From: Coniella vitis
Taxonomy: Eukaryota; Ascomycota; Sordariomycetes; Diaporthales; Schizoparmaceae
Direction of reading: 5' to 3'
Assembly: GCA_011317545.1 (NCBI GenBank)
Contig: WUJK01000010.1
Coordinates: 2,108,001-2,172,000 of the forward strand
Length of the DNA stretch: 64,000 bases
Below are positions 50,073 to 61,608 of the stretch, one piece after another. The notes beneath the pieces are model-generated. The model ran no database searches. It saw only the letters and a list, made by a program, of their open reading frames with translations, and was not told the DNA's origin. Each line of letters starts with the position of its first letter. The first letter of the stretch is position 1. A program made the position numbers and the translations under genes.

Positions 50073-51740
50073 CTGCTCAATGTCTCGGCGGGAACTTTGA
50101 ATAAGTTGCGATGAGTTTCGAGATAGTACAGGACTTCGGATAACAATATATTGGAAAACAGCTTAGGGGAGCAAGGTTGAAAATTCACACTATGCAACAG
50201 AAGTAAGTTGGCTTTGCATTGCGGCGAGAATTGGAAGGGCTGGAGAATCTATCATCCCATTTTCTCCCATAAATGAAGGCTTAACAGTTCGAGAAGAAAT
50301 AGGAGACAAAACGTTGTATAGAGTAAACTCACCAGATTAAGAAAACATCATATCTTCCGCTCAGATCTTTACTGTCAAGAGAGTACGTTGGATTGCCTCG
50401 TGAGTTACCTAAATGGTACTTTCGCACTTTAACCTAGCTAGCGACCAATCCGGTTTGTTGCATCTAACGGAATAGATTGAACATTTACTTATACGTGCGG
50501 AAGTTTGATGATGTTGACTATTTATTAGTTTAGATGTAAGCTGTATATAGATTGGTATCTCTTTCATAAGCATATTCATAATAGTTATAGCACAGTTCAC
50601 AGCATCTTTTCGATTTTATATTAATGCAATAGCGGCATGGGTTTTATAACCCTAACCTTAAGAACTAATAAAAAAGTCACGACAGATTTCTAGACCAATA
50701 TGTAATGCAAGCATAGTGCCTGTGTGGATAATTTTCCAAAGAAAATAGTGAATTGTTACCAAAGACGGTAATCGTAGCTTTCGAAAGGATTAATCAATTC
50801 CATGAACTATCATTCGTAACAAGACATAGATAAATATAATACCTGGAAGTAGTGAGGATATACCAGAGGGGAAGCATATAATATTAGGAAGATACTGTAG
50901 AGACGTTATTAATGATAATCAAACGTGTTAAGGAAGAAAAGGCTTATAACCAGCATACCTCATATGAATAATGGATAATGAAATTCGTAATAAGAAAGCT
51001 ATAACTATATAACAGGTATGTACCCGAGATATAATTCTTAAGTCAGAAAGAGCCCCGTATATCCTATGATTGTTGAGCTCATCGCTCTGTAAAACATTCT
51101 TTTCTTTCTTTGGCAGGAGTCTTGGTATATGAACTTTCAAATTCACCGACTTTATCAAAACATTCCTAAGGATTTCTGCAGCAAAGGATCAGGATTTCAT
51201 AGTCCCTGCTCTGCAGTATGTTAAGCAAACTTTGATATGTTGCCGAAGCTATTCGGCTTCTCCTATCGCGGATAGTACGGTTTTATAAATATGCAAACGG
51301 GAAAGAAATTCAATTGGTCCTGACAACGATGACAGAGTTATTGGGCGACTTATGCGCGGCCGGTTGGAAGCCCAGAAGATGTCCTCGACACGCTATCTCC
51401 ATTGCTGAACAGCGATGCCTGGAGTGGAACCTGAAGCAGTTGGGTCAATCGGTACCTGATCATGTACGTGGTAATGGCCAGTGAACACGATGACTAACTT
51501 TGAGGTAACATGCCGACTGAATCCAGTAGATCATAGAAACCCCACCCCAACAGAAACCCTGGTCTGCGAAGTGTATGGTCAAGGAGCTGATATGAATATG
51601 GTTTGGTTTAGTCCATGTACTCCCAACACTAAAAAGAAAGCATAATTTCTCCGGTATTCAGCTTAAAGAAAGCGAGGAGATGACTTAAGGCACAGGCAAT
51701 TAGTTTCACCGTCCATCATATCTGTTTCCATCCTGGGTGT
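50073..51740. other. Intergenic, AT-rich, no gene seen
   Basis: Contains one telomere-like fragment (ATAACCCTAACCTTAAG at 50647). No coding or RNA features were recognised. The last ~150 bp would be the former promoter of the FAD-oxidase relic. Confidence 0.45.
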
Positions 51741-53270
51741 ATGGGTTCTCTGCTCACAAAGCTGGCTCAAGGCTACGAGGACTTCGAGCGCACTGCGAAG
51801 GATTTGCCTCTCATGGACAGCTTCTTCAAGGACTCAGCTCATTTGACTTCAGTGGAAGCCCGTAAGGCACTTGCCACTTCAGCGCCCTTTGCGGTCATTC
51901 CAATACACGTCTGAAGGCTTGCTAATGGAAAGTGTCTGCAATATAGAGCACATTTCGCTCAGCATTAAAGCTGTTAGGATATCCGACGATACCAAGATCA
52001 ACGTTGGTTCTTGGCTTTGCCCTTTGATTGTGCTATCATGCAGGTTTCAAGATTTCGCCCCGACCGCCTGGCTTCCAATAGGTTCCTTTTCGCTAATTGA
52101 GCAGTCGTGGAGCCTATGCACTCTGCGGCGATATTATGTTCGCTATCTGCGGGGCAGGGCAACAACCCGCGCTTGGATGCAACAACCAATAAGATGGCAT
52201 TACTATCAACCTGCGCAACTTGACCGGTATTTATTTGAAAGATGATGATGCTACCGTTTCGATTGAGGCGGGTGCACGCTGGGGCGAGGTCTACTCCAAA
52301 CTGCAGGAGAAGGGACTTGCTGTTACTGGTAGTAGATCTAGACTTGGTGGTATTGGCAGGCTCTCTCTCTCTGGTAAGTATGTACTCATGATATGCTCCT
52401 TCCTTTTGCTCCTTTTTCAGATGTTGAATGTTATGTTGGGTGTCTTACTTATGTCTGCTTAGGTGGTCTGTTATTCTTCTCCTCTCGGGAAGGCTTTATT
52501 AGCGATAATATTGCAAATTTTAAAGTCGTCCTAGTATCCGGAGAGGTTATTAACGCTAATGCAAATGAGAAAAAGGATCTATTTGTCTCTTTCGGCGGTG
52601 GAGGCAACAACTGGGGCATTCTTACCTGGTATGACTTGCCTACCTTTCGGCAGGGTAAGTTTTAGGCGGTACTACCTTTTACTTAACTAACAGCTTTCCA
52701 GGCTAGGTGGAAGCCTACCCTAAGAAGCTTAATGATCCGGAAGCACCGACGAGACACATATCATGATTGGTGCTGGTTACAGTGCCGCCTTCGCTCAGGT
52801 TAGCGATATTATATGTATGAATTAGGTGTATTATACCAAGGAAGTCGAAAATCCACCGGTACCTGAACCTTACGTTAGTATGCAGCCTCAGCTCGATCAG
52901 GTGAGATCCGTCCGTATGCTGGATCTCGTGGATGCAGCAAAGGAGCAGGGAGGCCATGGATCCTCGACCTCTAGGTGAGACGGCTATAATCCTTCTCAAG
53001 TCATTTGTCTATGCTTATACTCTATCAAGCCTTTAAGACTAACACAGCAAATTCCACACAGGAGTCTCTTATCAAAATACCACCGTTAAGGCCGACGTTT
53101 CTACCTTGATCGCAGTATTTGAAATCGACGTAAATGCAATCGGACCTCTGAAAGCTGCCGAAGGCCCTACCATATCGTTCACAGTTCAAGCTTATCCCAA
53201 CTCTCTCCTCGATAAGACAGCACCTGCGGGCGGAAACTCGGTCAATTTACATATTTGGTATTTGCGCCTC
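51741..53270 (+). pseudogene. FAD-linked oxidoreductase (FAD_binding_4 type) pseudogene
   Basis: Begins MGSLLTKLAQGYEDFERTA at 51741, then loses frame after about 50 residues. At about 52130-52370 it reads FAICGAG, a TAA, DGITINLRNLTGIYL, SIEAGARWGEVYSKL and SRLGGIGRLSLSG, i.e. the PCMH-type FAD-binding core. A GT-AG intron (about 52374-52461) leads to GGLLFFSSREGFISDNI...VLVSGEVINANANE and FGGGGNNWGILT. Downstream, YTKEVENPPVPEPY and TTVKADVSTLIAVFEIDVN are substrate-domain pieces. Multiple stops and shifts make it non-functional. The BBE end and the second flavinylation region are not seen. In fungi such oxidases often sit in secondary-metabolite clusters. Confidence 0.8.
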
Positions 53271-54950
53271 GCAACCAATGCAGTTTAGCTACTATTTTTG
53301 GGCTCTTACAATATTGGCCTGATCTGGATTTTCCTAACCAGGGCGCCTGCCCCACTCCTCCACGCGCTATAAGGCAGGTCCGTCTTAATCGCGAGTGGGC
53401 TATGTTTAATCCTCTATCTTTGCCACCCTGGACACAGCATATCGAGCGCTATTCTATTGCTCATGATACTCCATTATACGAACACAGTCGACTATATCTT
53501 ATGAGCCACACCTCCAGATCCTTAACGAGAGCTACAGTCTAGGAAACAGGGGAAAGTATATTGGAGGTACATCTCCTGGGGTCTGTGCCTGTATTGCGCG
53601 AATTTGGGGTGCATCTTACATTACTATTATGCTATGGAAGACTTGGAAGCGAGATGATCTATGAAAGGGGATGAAATGCCAGTCGCCGCGATTTGCTTGG
53701 CGGAGGGCAAAGGAGGAAGACTCTAGATCATAGAACTAAGTGCATAAGAATAACTGGATATTCAACACTACATAGGAATCGTATGCGAAAGGGCTGTATA
53801 CTAATTAGTAAAGGTAGGACCAGAAATAGTACTTTAGCATATATCTGTGTACGCGAACTTGGATAGAAGAGGTTGCAGGGACGGAAGAACATAGGAGCAA
53901 AGAAGTAGGGTTTGATAATCGTATTAGACCTCAGGCGTAACTATTGCCTAAGGCATAGCCGTTGTACACAAACGTCCCCTGGTTGCTAGGCCCAATGGGG
54001 ACCTTTGCTCACCATTCCAGACTCTTTTAACCATTATCACTCTCGCTTCGGCCGCGTTAACACTGCCTAGCGTTCAAACGACAGATCGGGAGATATAAAT
54101 ACCAGCAATTATAGACTACAATACATGCGTGGAGCGCGGTGAAAAAACTATACTCTCTTATATTCATGCGACTTTGGCTATAAAGGCAACGAATGCCTTA
54201 CCTATTCTAGCAAGTACATTACTTGCGTTCAGTCCAAGTACTGCAATACGTGCTCCTAAAGAGCACATATCTTTTCGCTTGAATAACTGGATGAAATTCC
54301 AATAGAATAGAGTTGGACCCTCGTCCGCGGGGGGGTTAATGAATAAATTGGCTATAGCCGTAGGCGTAGATAAACTCACTTCAATCTCTATTCGAAGGAT
54401 CTCTCGTTGTCCAGGTCCAGCATATCTATACCACCAGATATACAGGGGGCATAACCTTAGCCTAAGTGGACTTTCTTCACTCTACTAGTTCGTATATCTT
54501 AATCTATATACTACAGCTTAGTATCTACGTCTTGCGGTCAAGCCGTTAGTATATATAACCAAAATGCCCCGCAAAACTTACATTACTACTAAATAATTAT
54601 TAACTATACCACCTGTTCTTGCTGTAAATTGCAACATTTATATACACTCAACTGTTAGCGTATTTCTCAGCACTCTCGTCGTACTTCGCCTTTCCAGCCA
54701 CGGGATTAAGCGCAGTTATGCGCGAGCGATAGCTCGTAGCTATTATTTACTTACGGGCCTTTAGGCAAGTATACTACGGAATAGGGTCCAGACTTTGCAC
54801 GAGGTAGTTATGATAAACCAGTTCAATGGCACAGAATGTTACGAAGGCACAGCCATCTATTAGTAAATTCTGTATATAAATAATATAAAATCCTAACAAA
54901 GACGGACGTATTTGGCCCTATATTCCGGAAGCATATATTGCCGACTATCC
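53271..54950. other. Decayed AT-rich spacer
   Basis: No clear gene. The first ~250 bp may hold further unrecognised remains of the FAD oxidase. The rest, from about 54400, is moderately TpA-rich and may be old transposon sequence. A minus-strand frame at 54164-54379 has no recognised domain. Confidence 0.4.
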
Positions 54951-54959
54951 CTACTTTAC

Positions 54960-55075
54960 AGCCCTAACCCTGTGGTTGTCTCAGCATTGCTCATATAATA
55001 AATTTGAACGGTATTTAGAGCTTCCGTCTTCCGTGCTACGTTGCGTTGCCCTAGTCCTATAACCTATATCACAAG
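54960..55075. repeat. Diverged LTR 3'-end remnant
   Basis: Order of blocks CCCTAACCCTG, CTCATATAATA, CTTCCGTGCTACGTTGCGTTGCCCTAGTCC and TATAACCTATATCAC parallels the last third of the window's LTRs (CCCTAACCCTGA, TAGATCC, GATGCTATGCTGCGTTGGCC, GTGACCTGCATGACC). Similarity is patchy and no duplication was found, so it is an old fragment at best. Confidence 0.4.
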
Positions 55076-55141
55076 TTGACTTCGTTCCTATAAACGTTCA
55101 ATAAAACGCTTTGTTTAATCGCGGATTAAATCGTAACGACT

Positions 55142-56263
55142 ATGCCGATAACGCTGAATGAGATCATCTCCGAGATATCACTTAAAATCAAGTGAATATC
55201 GAGGTGAAACTAAAACTATTCGATGGTTTCTCACACACGGTTTACCAGCTTCAAACTGGGAGCGATAAGCACTGGTGTCTTCGAGTACCAGTGGATGCAT
55301 CTGCCGCACGCCTTGCCTTAAGAGGCTCCAAGCACCTTATTACCATCAAAGAGCGATGCCCAACGCTGCGTATTCCTGCTGTAATTCTTGCGACAAAACA
55401 ATATCGGTCTTAGAATTACTTCCGGGATACACTCTGCGTTCCTGGAATAAGGGCTTAATTACGAAAGAGCGACGTCAGATCTTACTAGATCATCTTACAG
55501 ACTTCTTTTACTCTCTCTGGAAAGCTAACCTGTATGCTCCGAAGACCTCAGGTTGATACTTAACTTCTTCTGGAAAATACTTGTTCATAACTAATGGATT
55601 ATATAGGCACGAAGCTATACTCCGATTGGCTTCGGGATGAAGTAGATCGAGGACTACTCCGGACGCTTGAAGGAACCAGCTCCTGGGGCGATCCAATGCA
55701 CTTTCTCCAACGCCGCGCCATGATTAATGATATATGTCCTGCTTGTAATAATGGGTTTATTGCAGTAAAGCATGGCGATATACACGCGTGGAATATAATT
55801 GTTACAGAAAGTGGCCTCTCTGGGTAGGATTCCAAGTCTATTAGCAATTATTATCCTTATAGCTAACACGATCCTTTCTGGTGTCATCGATTGGGATAGA
55901 GCTCAGATTGTCCCCGCGGCTTCCTGCAATTCAGCATCCCTGCTAATATCCCGGGATGGCGTAACTCACATGATGTTTGATGATGATCGTGCATATTTTG
56001 AACATGCAGTCAGAAAGTTGGAGGACTGTTCTAGTCTAATCTCAACGTTGCTAAAAGGTTCCCTCGAGAGACATTTTTTCGAACTGTCTCCTCGTAATAA
56101 GTGCATTAATCAAGAATTTGTGGAAAAAAGACTTCCTGGTCCCCTGCGGAAGGATCTCCTTCTTATGGGGCTTGAGGATTTTCTTTCCCTCCATGGCTGG
56201 ATGAATAAACTACCTGGTGTCTTAAAGATTCGTGCTCAACTTAGGGGGGAAAAGAATATATAA
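55142..56263 (+). pseudogene. Aminoglycoside phosphotransferase (APH)-fold kinase pseudogene
   Basis: Fungal APH/choline-kinase-like protein. ATG at 55142 opens MPITLNEIISEISLKIK, then one missing base (about 55194) shifts to EVKLKLFDGFSHTVYQLQ and WCLRVPVDA. A second shift near 55405 precedes SVLELLPGYTLRSWN. An intron (55552-55606) joins to LYSDWLRDEVDRGLLRTL and WGDPMHFL. The catalytic loop VKHGDIHAWNIIV and metal-binding GVIDWDRAQIVP are intact, but the intron between them (starting GTAGGA at about 55824) lacks an acceptor that restores frame. The C-terminal ~110 residues are open to 56263. Two frameshifts indicate a pseudogene, with recent loss because motifs are preserved. Natural substrate unknown; the family name does not imply antibiotic resistance. 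Confidence 0.78.
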
Positions 56264-56392
56264 GCAGAGAGTAGATTAATACATTTGCCAGTTTTCTGTC
56301 CTTTCCCGGTTATACTTGGTAATATGATATTGGTTAATCCAATCGCGGCATAGGCTTTGATGATGAAGTGAGTGCTTTACCGAATGTGTACT

Positions 56393-58045
56393 CTATGCAG
56401 TCCTCTTTCTTATACCGACCCAGCACTCTAGCGGTTTCTTGGAAAATCCCTCGCATGACCTAAGCTTGTCCTGGTAGATCTCGAAGTCATAGCGGCGGAA
56501 TGCAGTACCCACGATGAGAGCCAGCTCCATATAAGCGACATTCTGCCCAACGCACGCACGTGGCCCGTAAGAGAAGGGATTGAAGCATACTTTCTGGCGG
56601 GCTGTCAGGTTCTGTGGAAGCCATCGGTCGGGGCGAAACTCCTCGACGTCTTGGCCCCATACCTCGGCGTCATGATGAATTGTGAAGCTGGGGACGGAAA
56701 GGATGGTGCCCAAGGGGAAGTAGTGCTCCGCGTAGCCGATGCCATTAGGTGAGGTAACGATGCGAGGCAGCCCGATAGCAGAGGTCGAGTGAAGACGCAT
56801 AGCCTCGTCGATGCATCTGCGCAAGAACGGCAGGTTACGGACTTGGGAAAACATAGCTACCTCGTCGACGTCGGTACTTGCGACTGTGCAAACGATCGGT
56901 ATCGCGGCATCCAGCTCGCTTACAAGCTTCGGCACTACGGTCCCGGGCGCGGCGCGCTCCCCAGCAAGAATATAGTAGATGACAGCGCAGGCAGTATTAG
57001 ATACTGTGTCGCTGCCGGCAATCAGCTGCGTTAGGGCCTCGGAGAGGAGTTCGTCGCGCGGCATTGGGTTTCCGCTATCGTCCTTGGATCGTAGCAACAT
57101 ATCGAGAATATCATGTCTCCCACTGTCTCGATTGTCCTTGGCCTGCATGCCTGCCAAGCGCTTCTCGACGGCCGCCTCGGCCATACCGTGCAGGTTGCGC
57201 ACAGACTTAAGGCCCTGGCTAAAAAATGGATCGGGCAAATATTTGGCGAATGGGCGTAGTTCCGGGACCAGGCCAAGCGTGGAACTCACCTCGCCTCGAC
57301 GGTTCAATGTCTCGGCGCCGGGGACATATACAACAGGCTCCCCCGGGAGATGAGACTCACACAGGTCCTGACCCCTCTCGACCATGCCAAAGGGAGTACC
57401 AAATGCGAGGTCGCCAATTATGTCGAAAGCAAGAAAGGTACACCACGGCATTATGTTGATGCGTGCAAAAGCACCCTCAGGGGCCTGGGCCGCGATGCCG
57501 TCCAGTTGAGCCACCCAGCGCCGCAGGTTGCTGGTCATATGGGGTTCAAAAGCGTGGACGGATGCTGGGGAGAAGGCATGCGCGACGATCTTGCGCTTGC
57601 GCGTGTGCTCCCTACGATCTCGGACGTTGAAGACTCCAGGCACGCCTGAGACGAACGCTTCGTAGAAGTTACTATATAAGAAGAGTCAAAATATGCGTCT
57701 TGATATTCCATGTCCTTGCACACTGGGTATCGCGCGCACGTACTCTTTCAGAAACCCATTGCCGTGCGCATATACCGTCTGCAGGGCCTCGGGAGTGGCA
57801 ATAGAGACGTGATTGAAGCCGACGCGAACGATTTTGCCGTATTTACGATGCGCCCAGTCCACCCACGCAAACTTTTGACCTTGTTTGGCCCCCTTGGCTA
57901 GCCATAAGTTGCTGAAGCGGCAGAAAAATGGCCCTGGAACTTCGCGGAGGTGCTTGTAGGTAGTGAAGTACGGAACAAGCCAGTATAATACGGCCCATAC
58001 CGGCACCAGGATGACGAGCAGGGCGAGATAATATGTCAACTTCAT
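56393..58045 (-). CDS. Cytochrome P450, CYP53 (benzoate 4-monooxygenase)-like
   Basis: Membrane-anchored P450 monooxygenase. Exons 58045-57744 and 57671-56393 splice over a 72-nt GT-AG intron to 526 aa; an upstream in-frame ATG at 58081 would add 12. It begins with a hydrophobic anchor (YYLALLVILVPVWAVLYWLV) and a Pro hinge (REVPGP). Key motifs are the I-helix LIAGSDTVSNT, ExxR in DEAMRLHS, FRPDRW, and the heme loop FSYGPRACVG with the Cys ligand. HGNGFLK, NFYEAFVS, LNRRGEVSSTLG, PFAKYLPDPFF and EALTQLIAGSDT are typical of the CYP53 benzoate para-hydroxylase family, which detoxifies benzoate via beta-ketoadipate. No stops or missing motifs, so probably functional. A relative with a different aromatic substrate is possible. 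Confidence 0.88.
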
Positions 58046-58864
58046 GGTGGATCTGAAGAGGTCCAAGGTCACAATATCCAAAAGTCAGGGATGGAAAGTC
58101 AAGAAACAATGGGCAGCGATGAGTTCAATATAAGAACGTTACTAACGCACATTGATACTGGGGGTTATGAGTGGAAATGATTTAGTAATATCCGTTTGAA
58201 TCAAGACCTAACCTTGGTAACATGGTTTCTTTATTCCGGCGATCCCCCACTTTATCCGTTCTATTATAACGATCCCCACTTACGACTATCACCCCCACTT
58301 TCAGTCCTAGTTATCATCAAGATAGCTCCCGCATTACTTAAGCCTCGGATAGCTTTATGCTGTATCGAACATTGATATCAGTCTCGTGTCGTTCGCCGGT
58401 ACAAGATACGGAAACCCGTCTACAGAGATAATAAAAGTATCCCTAGAGAGATATGAGATATTCAGGATATATAGCAACATTCAAGTTCAACCGGCAAGAC
58501 CGTGATATTTCTGAGTCAGGTAATAGTAAGATAGTAGTCGTCGATGTATATGTTCTTTGCACCAGAGACGCACGATATACTCCAAATTATAATGTTTGCA
58601 CAGGGTCCTAATATCGCACGTATATGGACAAGCGCTCCCAAGGTCTATGAAGTGTGCATAGTAGCGGGTGCAGATCGGAGTACGACATAGTAGAGGCGCA
58701 AACATAGCTTAAGATACATATTCAAGTATTACCAAGTTATCAATGAATAAAATGGAATGTAGATATCTTTGGGAGTGAACTCTTAAACATCGCACTATCA
58801 TGTTGCTACTGCGATATAGGAGCTATATGCCTTGAAGCCGTTGGTGGAGGAGCGGAAGACATAT
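58046..58864. other. Intergenic, upstream of P450
   Basis: Promoter side of the minus-strand P450. No gene recognised. Contains two short blocks GATCCCCCACTTT / GATCCCCACTTAC around 58241-58280 that are near-duplicates. Ends at the LTR I insertion. Confidence 0.45.
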
Positions 58865-59344
58865 TGTAATGATCCTTGCCTGAATCCCTGATTCTGGAAG
58901 TACCTGTGAGTTGTATATTAGCAGGAGGGGGAAGTATTACCTTTAAGTCTTCGTGCGTTATCGAGCAATATTAAGTATTATAAGTAATTAAGAGGGATTA
59001 CCCTATTATATAAAATAATACTTAGATTTATAACTAAAGATTATAAGGAAACTACTCTAAATAGTAGGAAACTATCTATCTTTATATCCTTTCGTTATTC
59101 CCTATTTATAGTAAGTATAGATCCTTAGATTATCTAGAATAATAGAAGCGTTAGCTTATTTAGATTATTTAGATTATTATCGCTCTAACTATCTTAGTTA
59201 TTAAGGTAATCTATCCCTAACCCTAGGTTATACTACCCGTGTATCTTTTATATAAGAGATCCTATCGATTCGTTATAATTCCGATTTCTAATACTATATT
59301 ATATTAGCCTATTCCTATAACCTATATAACCGTAGGTTATAATA
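58865..59344. repeat. LTR I (plus orientation, same family)
   Basis: 480 bp, TGTAATGATCCTTGCC at the start (undamaged) and GGTTATAATA at the end, then 17 bp of the usual internal boundary (TTATCTCCCTTCTATCG) before sequence breaks into an inverted LTR. The first ~100 bp carry fewer changes than the rest. Confidence 0.85.
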
Positions 59345-59361
59345 TTATCTCCCTTCTATCG

Positions 59362-59746
59362 TATTATAACCCACGGTTATGCAGGTTATAGGAACAGGCT
59401 AATATAATACGGTATTAAGAAGTCGGAACTATAACGGACCGATAGGATCTCTTATATAAACAGGTTACACGGAATGATATAACCAGGGTTAGGGTTATGC
59501 AGGATAAGGGTAGACCGCAAACGGAATAATATAACCAGGGTTAGGGTTATATAGGATAAGGGTGGACCGTAAGGACCGCACTATAACTCTATCGACTTAG
59601 ACCGTAATAATCGACGAGTAGCTTTATCGGTCTAAAGTATTATTTAGGGAGTAGTAGGAAATAATAGAAGGATATAAGGATAGGAGTTTATAGCTTAATA
59701 TTAGATAGTTTTACTTATAATCTTTAGTTATAAATCTAAGTATTAA
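59362..59746 (-). repeat. LTR J, inverted and truncated
   Basis: Begins TATTATAACCCACGGTTATGCAGG, the reverse complement of an LTR 3' end, and runs to the complement of TAATACTTAGATTTATAAC, lacking the first ~100 bp of the LTR. It holds two copies of an ~60-bp unit with ATAACCAGGGTTAGGGTTAT and GGATAAGGGT. With LTR I it forms a large inverted pair. Confidence 0.75.
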
Positions 59747-60880
59747 TCTAACCCTAAGTCTAGAATTAATCTTATTAATAGGGTAATCTATTAGAGTCTA
59801 AACTAGAAACCTGCTTATATATTACTTAAAAGCAATAGAAACCCTACGAAGTTAATTATATTTATAGTTAAGGATGGAAATTAGGATATAGAAAAAGAAA
59901 GAAAGGAACTAAGTTTAGTTTAATTTCTGAATATAACCTTATTAGAAATATATCTTAAATACTACTAAGATCCTGCTTATTAGATGCTTTCTTATATCCT
60001 ATTACTTTGCCTACTAACACCCTAATATTCTAAACTTTTTTTCTAAGGGTATAAACCGGTAAGAATAAGAATACTATCTATATAACGCTCTTCTCGTATT
60101 AGTTACGCTAATACTATGCTAACGTAGCGAATTTCCTTAGAATCTCTAAATATAGCTATTATAACTAAATAACGCCTTTGCAAAGAGGCTAAAGTAAATA
60201 TATTATTACGGCTCTAAGATATTAAGTAGCGCTTATATACTAAACGTATATACTTAGCGTAAAAGAATAGATCTTCTAATTATACTTACTTATTATTAGC
60301 TAGCTATAAGGTTTCTTCTTCGTTTATAATACTTCTATATAGTAATTTATTACCCCTAAGTAGAGCTATACCTACTTTTTCTAGACCTAATAGTTCTTTA
60401 TCTACCTCTTAATCGGAAAGTACCGTTAATACTATATCTCTTACCCTTTTATATAGTATACCGAACCTAATATATAAAGAAACTAGTCTAATAGAATTTC
60501 AAGCTTTTAAATTTAACCTTATATATCGATTTAAGAAATATAGTATTTTTAACGAAGATTATAAATCTTATTATACTACCGGTTATCTAAGAGATAATAT
60601 AAAACGCTATTAGGTTAGTTATCTTATATATTAATATAGGGAAAATAGTACTAAAGCGAAGATATCCCTACTTAATCTTTTAGAAATTCTCGAGAAATAA
60701 TATTCTAATCCTAAGACTCGTATACTTACTATATTTTCGAAGCTTTTATAACTTATATAAGGCCGAGATAAAGTAGTTACGGATTTTATATAACGTTTTA
60801 ATAAAGTTAAATTAGATAATCTAGCTCTTTTAGAAGGATTAGCTTATATTATAGCCTTTATTACTCGGCTATACCCTAAC
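59747..60880 (+). pseudogene. RIP-degraded retroelement remnant, gag-like on plus strand
   Basis: Very AT-rich. Plus-strand pieces near 60540-60860 (YYTTGYLRDNIKRYW, then VVTDFI, FNKVKLDNLALLEGLAYII) resemble retrotransposon gag/capsid with the usual 'LR..A..W' pattern. It is in opposite orientation to, and different from, the 16-46 kb elements. Stops are frequent. No LTR of its own was identified. It ends abruptly at about 60870-60880, where composition changes. Confidence 0.45.
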
Positions 60881-61070
60881 CCCCATTCTGCCCCGGATTG
60901 AGCCTTAGTCCACGGGTGGGGCCATACAAATCTGCCGCTGGCCCGTGCGTTTTGAGCCATAGTCCATTGAGCCATAGTCCACCAATGGACATCGCGCGAG
61001 TGGGGTTGTCGCAACCCCAACCCCACACCCAACCCCAACCTAACCCCAAGCCCGCCCCTCTACTAAGACG
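60881..61070. other. C-rich hairpin tract at island edge
   Basis: Contains three copies of TTGAGCC[A/T]TAGTCCA (about 60898, 60955 and 60968), a perfect 8-bp-stem hairpin TGGGGTTG-TCG-CAACCCCA at 61001-61019, and then repeated C3-C4 runs to 61057. The minus strand is G4-prone. No coding sequence recognised. Marks the switch from RIP-damaged to undamaged DNA. Confidence 0.6.
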
Positions 61071-61076
61071 CGTACG

Positions 61077-61519
61077 ATAATAGAATAGCAGCCTCGTACA
61101 GTTGGGGCCTATCGCGCAGGCTGCATCCGATTCTTCGGCTTTCTATCCCTCGTACGATCATCGCAGCCTCGTACAGTTGGGGCCTATCGCGCAGGCTGCA
61201 TCCTATTATTCGGCTTTGTCTCTTGTGCGATAATGGCAGCCTCGTATAGTTGGGCCCAAGGCTAGGTCTGATCCTATTGTTCGGCTTTATCTCTCGTGCG
61301 ACAATGGCAGCCTCGTACAGTTGGGCCTAAGGCTAGGTCTGATCCCATTGTTCGGCTTTGTCTCTCGTGCGACAATGGCAGCCTCGTACAGTTGGGCCTA
61401 AGGCTAGGTCTGATCCTATTGTTCGTTCGGCTTTGTCTCTCGTGCGACAATAGCAGCCTCGTACAGCGTAGGAGAAGGCAGCAGCCGTCGTTTCTTGCAA
61501 CGCCTTTGTCTCCCGTACG
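61077..61519. repeat. Six tandem ~73-bp repeats
   Basis: Units at 61077-61156, 61157-61229, 61230-61300, 61301-61371, 61372-61446 and 61447-61519. Each has AATgGCAGCCTCGTACAGTT near its start, a variable middle, ATTGTTCGGCTTTGTCTC and a CGTACG or CGTGCG at its end. Units 1-2 share one middle (GGCCTATCGCGCAGGCTGC), units 3-5 another (CCTAAGGCTAGGTCTGATCC), and unit 6 is divergent. The array precedes the DUF3716-like ORF by about 320 bp and may be regulatory or a protein-binding array. Confidence 0.85.
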
Positions 61520-61608
61520 ATAATCACCGCTTTCTTCCGTCGGTTAGTCACAATACGTAGTAACTTACTCTGACTTTCCTAGAGTCTTCGGCGATATTCC
61601 CTTCCTAC

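Noticed and set aside
61077..61519. CRISPR-like array
   Set aside because: Units are direct ~73-bp repeats with no repeat/spacer alternation, in a eukaryotic genome; it is a tandem repeat array.
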